Source: Akanthomyces muscarius (lineage: Eukaryota > Ascomycota > Sordariomycetes > Hypocreales > Cordycipitaceae). From it: DNA of 64,000 nucleotides. The DNA lies in the NCBI RefSeq assembly GCF_028009165.1, contig NC_079242.1, positions 4,154,001 through 4,218,000 on the forward strand, written 5' to 3'. A program made the position numbers and the translations under genes. Below the pieces are notes generated by a model, which saw only the letters and a program-made list of their open reading frames with translations, made no database searches and was not told where the DNA came from. Of the stretch, positions 58,863 to 64,000 are shown one piece after another; position 1 is the stretch's first letter; each line of letters begins with the position of its first letter.

Positions 58863-61800
58863 ATGGCGATTCTCACCATGCCTTTTCTACGCCGTCGTGG
58901 CAACCTGGCCAGTGAGTCTGATACACGGCAGCAAGATCCTATATCGAGGAGCGGCAAAGATGCCGAGATGTCCACTGCTGCCGCGCGTTCAGATGGAAAG
59001 GCGACAGACCTTAACGACCAAGCCGCCGCCACAACACCCCGCGACTCGACTACCAGCCGGCCTGATACGTCCCACAATCATGATGACCTCAGCAGACAGA
59101 AGCGTTTCTCCGTTCTGAGATTCAGGAACGCGTCTGATTCCCAGCTATCCCTAAAAGCGAAACAGCAAGCGGAACAATTGCCCCCCCTACCTTCAAGTAC
59201 TTGACATTCGCCATGCCACCTGCGTGTTTGTTTTCTTCGCTAACGTAAGACCAGCTCCCGCCATCATTACCACCGCACCGACCAACGATTTCAACGGCCC
59301 TCGCAAAGTCAAATCGCGGATGAGCTTGGCTGCTGCCAGGTTTCGTCGCTCCAATGACATCCCCCGAGATAGTGACCAGCAAAGCCGACCGAAGAGCCAG
59401 AAGCAGGCTAGGAAGTCGTTCAACGATGTCAGAGGGCGGCCTACCACGGCAACCATAGATGAACCACAGTCTCCGCCTTTAGAATCGCGAACTTCGACTG
59501 CGTCCAATGGAACATCCCTGACTACTCCAGCTTATCGCCAGTCCGAGTCCTCAAGGTCTGATGCCAGTTCCACTGACAATGCCTTTCTGTCAAGTCCCAA
59601 CACCACTCCGAAGAAGACGCCAGCATCTTCCATCTTCCGGTTAAAAAGAATGAGGAAAACACCAGATTCTCTTTTCCCTCTAGCACACTTGCCACAAAAG
59701 AGCAAGGGCGGGGTCGTTGCGCAGTCGGCATCCTCGTTGAACGTGGCCGCCACACCCCGCCCAGCTTCTTCGCAAAGTGCCACGACCCCCAAAGCGAACC
59801 TTGACGGCACAGATAGCAGGCAAGGCTCGCAAACTTCAACAATTGCTGCCCTGCAGACAGCGGCAGGCCGCTCTGGGCAGTCATCACCCACCAGGACCAG
59901 TGTGTTGCGCGGGCGTTCCTCTACCATGAGCTCGCTAGGACGCAATTCTACTGACGACCACCTCACACTCCCGCAAGCCGGGACATCAACAGGTCGAAAG
60001 AGCTTTGGAGACCTGTTGGGTATAAGCCGTCTTCGTCAAAACTCGGACCTCGCACGTCAAGGCACTCTTACTCCATTAACACCCGGCTCCGTCCCTTCAA
60101 ATCATAATTCGTTTCAGCTGAGCCGCGAGACTGTAACTTTACCCGACAGAAAGAATGACGAGTCCGCAACCAAGTACTTGGAACGCCTGGAAGCCGATGT
60201 CCCTCGCGGCATTCTTGCGGCAAGCTTGGCCAAAAGTACGGATCTTTTTCTCAGCACAGTCTTGCGGAGCTACATGAGACGCTTCAGTTTCTTCGGTGAC
60301 CCCATGGACATGGCCTTGAGGAAGCTTCTCATGCAGGCTGAGCTTCCAAAGGAAACGCAGCAAATCGACCGATTTTTGCAGGCCTTTGCAAACAGATACC
60401 ATGAATGCAACCCAGGCATTTACTCTTCCCCCGACCAAGCATACTTCATCGCATTTTCGCTGCTTATTCTTCACACCGATGTATTCAACAAGAATAACAA
60501 ACATAAGATGCAAAAGTCGGATTATATCAAAAATACTCGCGGAGAGGGCATCTTTGACGATATCCTGGAGTGCTTCTACGACAATATATCATACACTCCG
60601 TTCATTCACGTTGAGGATGATTTAGACTTGGGTACCGAACGAAATGCGACTATAAAGTCGAAGCGAAAGCCTCTTATTCCCGGACCAGGCGGCGATACCG
60701 CTGTTCGCGCAGCAAAGGAGCCTATCGACCCGTACACACTCATTTTCGAAGGTAATCTTGACCCTCTACGACCGAACTGGAAAGATGCAATGTGCTTGGA
60801 AGACCACTTCAATTACCTCGGTACAGCAACCTCCTTAAATATGAACGATCTACAGAAGACCTTCTTTCGCACAGGTGTCCTGCAAATTGTATCGCCCAGA
60901 TCTCGTCCCGACGCATTTATGTCTGAGAAGACCGCTACCAATCCCCAAGAGGCTCAGCAAGGTATTGTCGACATCAAAATCACGAAAGTCGGCTTGCTCT
61001 GGCGCAAGGACGCCAAAAAAAGAAAAACTCGTTCGCCTTGGCAAGAATGGGGCGCCATCCTCACCGGCGCTCAGCTGTACTTTTTTCGCAATACAAGCTG
61101 GGTAAAAGGTCTAATGCACCAATATGAAAATCACATCAAGGCTGGCCATGACGAAGTCCCTATCATTTTCAACCCTCCGCTTTCTGAGTTCAAGCCGGAT
61201 GTATTAATGTCCACGCATGGCGCAGTCGCCTTGCTGGATACGACATACAAAAAGCATAAGAATGCATTCATCTATGTGCGGCAAGAGGGGCTCGATGAGG
61301 TGCTCCTCGCCGACAATGAAGATGAGCTGAATGACTGGCTGGCCAAGTTAAACTACGCTGCTGCCTTTAGGACATCGGGCGTGAAAATGCGCGGCATTGT
61401 CGGCGGAAACTATGATGGACAAGGCAGGAGAGGCATGAGACGGCTCGATAGCTCCGACGGCATTCAACTCGTCCAGACGCCTACAGGACCCGTCACGATA
61501 GCTCGGGGCAAGATCGACCACAAAATGGCTGAAGACATTCAAATTGCACGGCGCAGATACATGCAGGTCCAGATAGCCGAATCGGATCAAAAAGTCGAGG
61601 AGGCCCAAAAACAACTCGAAGAGCAGCTACGGAATGCTCGCCATCTTCAAATACTAGCCCCCATCCAGCCGAGGACACGAGACAGTCTGCTGTCTGCTGC
61701 GGCTCGCATGAGCGCACAGCTTAAGTGGACTCGCATGCGGATCTGGAAAGAGACTTGCCACCGAGACATCTTGCTCCAAGACTTCAATGAAGAACTCCCA

Positions 61801-63009
61801 GCATCCCCAGCCTTGTCGACGCCGAACAACAAGCAGGATTTGGAGCAGGCTGGATCCCCAACCCCTAAGCCTCCTGTTGTCAGAACAGAATCGAAAGACA
61901 ACAAGCATACCACGAACGAAAACGGCCCTGTCACCCCTACAGAACCCTCCATTACTCAGTTCTCCAACCTACAGGGTACCCCGAAGGATGGTGAGGCATC
62001 CCAAGAAAACGAGGTTGACGCGGTGTCTTTCACAAGCGCCGCATCGCCGATACGGACCCCGGTCTCAAGCCCCAGGCCAAAGTGGACACGGCCCCAAAGC
62101 GAGCAAGAGAGTGTGCGACGCAAGTCAACCAACTTGGACGAGATGGACGCTGAAGAGCAGGATCTACTGAGGCAGGCAGGGCTGCTTGAAAGACGAAGGA
62201 GTAAAGCCGCTGATAAAGCAAATACTGCTCTGACCGACTCAACAGATGCACTGGCCGAACGCGACAGACTGGAGAGAACGAAGGTCCGCCGCAGTCTCCA
62301 GCGTACTCTTAGGGAGAGTGCTGGCCACCTGTCTCATCACAGAAGCAAGAGAGGGAGAGAGCCTGATTCTACTCGAGCGGAGGATACTGGGAGAGAAAGC
62401 ATATTATCACGCGGCGCGGGTAGCTTTGTTGTCCACGGCAAGAAGGCTTCAGTCATAAATTTGGGCACTGAAATCCAAAACATGTCCAATGACGACAAGA
62501 TCGTTGCACTGAAACTTCAGCATCAAGGAGATCAACCACCATCCCCTAGCCTGAGCTATGGAGGCGACGAAGACTTTCATTCTGCAATTGATGCCTCATC
62601 AGAAGGCGCTGAATCGCGTGGTCGACGAGAATCTGCAGCAAGCACAAATACAGCCACTGCGCTCAGCTTCAGAGAGCTTCACCGGAAATATTCATCAGCG
62701 CAGGCTGCTAGAATTGTTTCCGCTGGCGGACGTCTTGCAATACCATCCGATGGTGAGAGTGAAGTTGCCGTGAGTTTTTCAGACGGGCGGAGATCATCAC
62801 TACCGCCTATTGAAACCGAATCTGAAGAGGAAGACTTTGAAGTAAACACAAATGGGAAGTCTGTCACAGAAGCGGCGCATGACCCAAAGTTCGAAAATAG
62901 CTTGGATAGCGATAGGGCTAGTGAAGAAGCCGAGGAAAAAGATGAGGTCGATTCGAGCCAAGACTTGGCAAAGCTCGCCAGCCGTGCACTGCAAGTGGCA
63001 GAGGCATAG
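58863..63009 (+). CDS. syt1: Sec7-PH guanine nucleotide exchange factor (Syt1-like)
   Basis: ARF/ARL GTPase exchange factor acting at Golgi or plasma membrane; yeast Syt1 is the nearest named protein. Exons 58863-59196 and 59255-63009 give 1362 residues. The N-terminal ~400 residues are Ser/Thr-rich and disordered. The Sec7 domain spans about residues 400-570: the glutamic finger lies in AELPKETQQIDRFL (the usual LPGE, here LPKE, with the catalytic Glu kept) and the second motif is FSLLILHTDVFNKNN. A PH domain lies at about 660-800 (VGLLWRKDAKKRKTRSPWQE onward), then a coiled-coil segment (KVEEAQKQLEEQL) and a long acidic C-terminal tail. The start is the first ATG giving MAILTMPFLRRRG; MPFLRRRG five codons later is an equally good start. 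Confidence 0.88.
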
Positions 63010-63407
63010 ATGCAATGCAAATGAGCACCAAGGCTAGGCCTCTGCATCCGAACATGCCGCTCATGCTAGATGCAACGGCACAAGAACAAAAGAGTCACTT
63101 GGCGATTTACGTTTGTCTCATTTAGCGAATGTTAGGGAGGCGAAAGAGGGAGAAAGGAGGAGCATGAACATATTCAGCACAGAAGCGTGTCTTTATGGGA
63201 ACAGTGAAAAATACTATTTGTACTGTTTTATTTAAGCCCCGTTGCGTGTGATCCTAAACTGGTGCAAAGCTGCTACATTAGTGCGTCTTCAGAATCTGTG
63301 TATCTGAATTATGTCGCACAGTGCGCGATCTTTTAATGTGCCAAGACACATCTACCGACAAGTGCCCCTGGGCGGGGTTCGGGGTAATGAGAGAAGAGAC
63401 CAAAACA
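63010..63407. other. Convergent intergenic region, syt1 / SRP72
   Basis: Two 3' ends meet. AT-rich with terminator-like sequence; no gene recognised. Confidence 0.5.
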
Positions 63408-64000
63408 TCATTTCTTGCCCTTCTTCTTCTTCTTGGCCGCACTACCGCCTCCACCACCACCAGATTTCTCAACCTTGACGCCGCCACCGCCAACGAGTCC
63501 CAGCGTCTCCTCCTCCTTCACGACGCCTCCCTGCGTCGACTCGGCGGCCTTCTTCTTGCCCTTCTTATTCTTCGGTCGGTACGATGAGCGGTCTCGCAGA
63601 GGCAACCAGCGCTCGGGGTCAAGGGCTTTACCCTCTTCGTAGCTCTTTGGTAGGCGGCGTCGACGGCGCTTTGTAGTCAGCTTCTCCGCGGTGTCGGCCG
63701 CGGCACGCTTCTTCGTGTTGAACCGACTTGGGGCAGCCACGACACCCGCTTGAAGCAGACTCTTCACGTTGATTCCCTTGACGAGGGACTCTACGGAAGG
63801 AAGCTCAGACATGTGCTGGCTAGTCTTATCCGTGTCCACGGCAGCAAGCGACGCAACGAGACCAGCAGAGGCAATGTGGGAGCCCTTATGCTCTGTGAAA
63901 AGCTTCTCGAATGCTGATCCTGCCAATTTCAGGTCTTCGGGGTTCGACGAGCGCATAAGTTCGATGCCAGATTCTCTCAACAAGGAGTCTGAGGATGCGG
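63408..64000 (-). CDS. srp72: Signal recognition particle subunit SRP72, C-terminal part
   Basis: Largest protein of the signal recognition particle, which targets nascent secretory proteins to the ER. The visible minus-strand frame is open to the window end, so the N-terminal TPR region and start lie outside. The last ~197 residues hold the conserved SRP RNA-binding block KTTKRRRRRLPKSYEEG, in part (KLTTKRRRRRLPKSY), followed by DPERWLPLRDRSSYRPK, then a Lys-rich and Gly-rich tail (EKSGGGGGGSAAKKKKKGKK) ending at 63410. The DPERWLP..ER/RDRS motif is specific to SRP72. Confidence 0.92.
   Translation of the reverse strand, partial: ASSDSLLRESGIELMRSSNPEDLKLAGSAFEKLFTEHKGSHIASAGLVASLAAVDTDKTSQHMSELPSVESLVKGINVKSLLQAGVVAAPSRFNTKKRAAADTAEKLTTKRRRRRLPKSYEEGKALDPERWLPLRDRSSYRPKNKKGKKKAAESTQGGVVKEEETLGLVGGGGVKVEKSGGGGGGSAAKKKKKGKK

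Overview
The window is nuclear DNA of a filamentous ascomycete, most likely a Sordariomycete and probably Hypocreales. This rests on dense genes with short (about 50-90 nt) GT-AG introns carrying CTAAC/CTAAT-type branch points, on protein families such as Gpc1-type acyltransferase, Ecm14 and Sec7-PH Syt1 with typical filamentous-fungal architecture, and on the absence of any operon-like layout. The species was not determined. I see no virus, transposon, CRISPR array, rRNA or convincing tRNA gene.

Layout. 1-13.6 kb: 3' part of a short-chain dehydrogenase, the ERAD ubiquitin ligase Hrd1, glycogenin (-), a divergent mitochondrial-carrier-like protein (-), a flavin monooxygenase, and a Mn-type cation diffusion facilitator (-). 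15.5-21.4 kb (all -): monoglyceride lipase, a mitochondrial half-size ABC transporter (Mdl1/ABCB10 type), and an Rtt103-like CID protein. 22.3-33.8 kb: clathrin light chain, a small cytochrome oxidase subunit (-), an unrecognised 815-residue probably mitochondrial protein, the t-SNARE Tlg2 (-), calmodulin, and AP-1 gamma-adaptin. 36.0-50.7 kb: Cdh1/fizzy-related APC/C activator, glycerophosphocholine acyltransferase Gpc1 (-), cohesin Smc1, TFIIE alpha, and a family X DNA polymerase. 50.9-64 kb: an MGST3-like MAPEG protein (-), M1 aminopeptidase (-), the pseudo-carboxypeptidase Ecm14 (-), a Syt1-like Sec7-PH ARF-GEF, and the C-terminal part of SRP72 (-) running off the end.

Most genes are conserved housekeeping genes whose exon structures I rebuilt by hand and checked for phase. 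Clathrin light chain, Tlg2 and gamma-adaptin act at the same trans-Golgi/endosome step and lie within 12 kb, which may be chance. Nothing here looks like a secondary-metabolite cluster or a new multi-gene system.

The points most worth a second look are: (i) a recurrent TACCTAGGTA-type repeat confined to long non-convergent intergenic regions, often 300-700 bp upstream of start codons; (ii) a GC-AG intron in smc1 and a stop-free 54-nt intron hidden in tlg2; (iii) a perfect CCAAT-box palindrome plus TGACTCA between two genes of probable mitochondrial function; (iv) a hydrophobic N-terminal extension on the M1 aminopeptidase; and (v) the Glu-to-Lys change in Ecm14.
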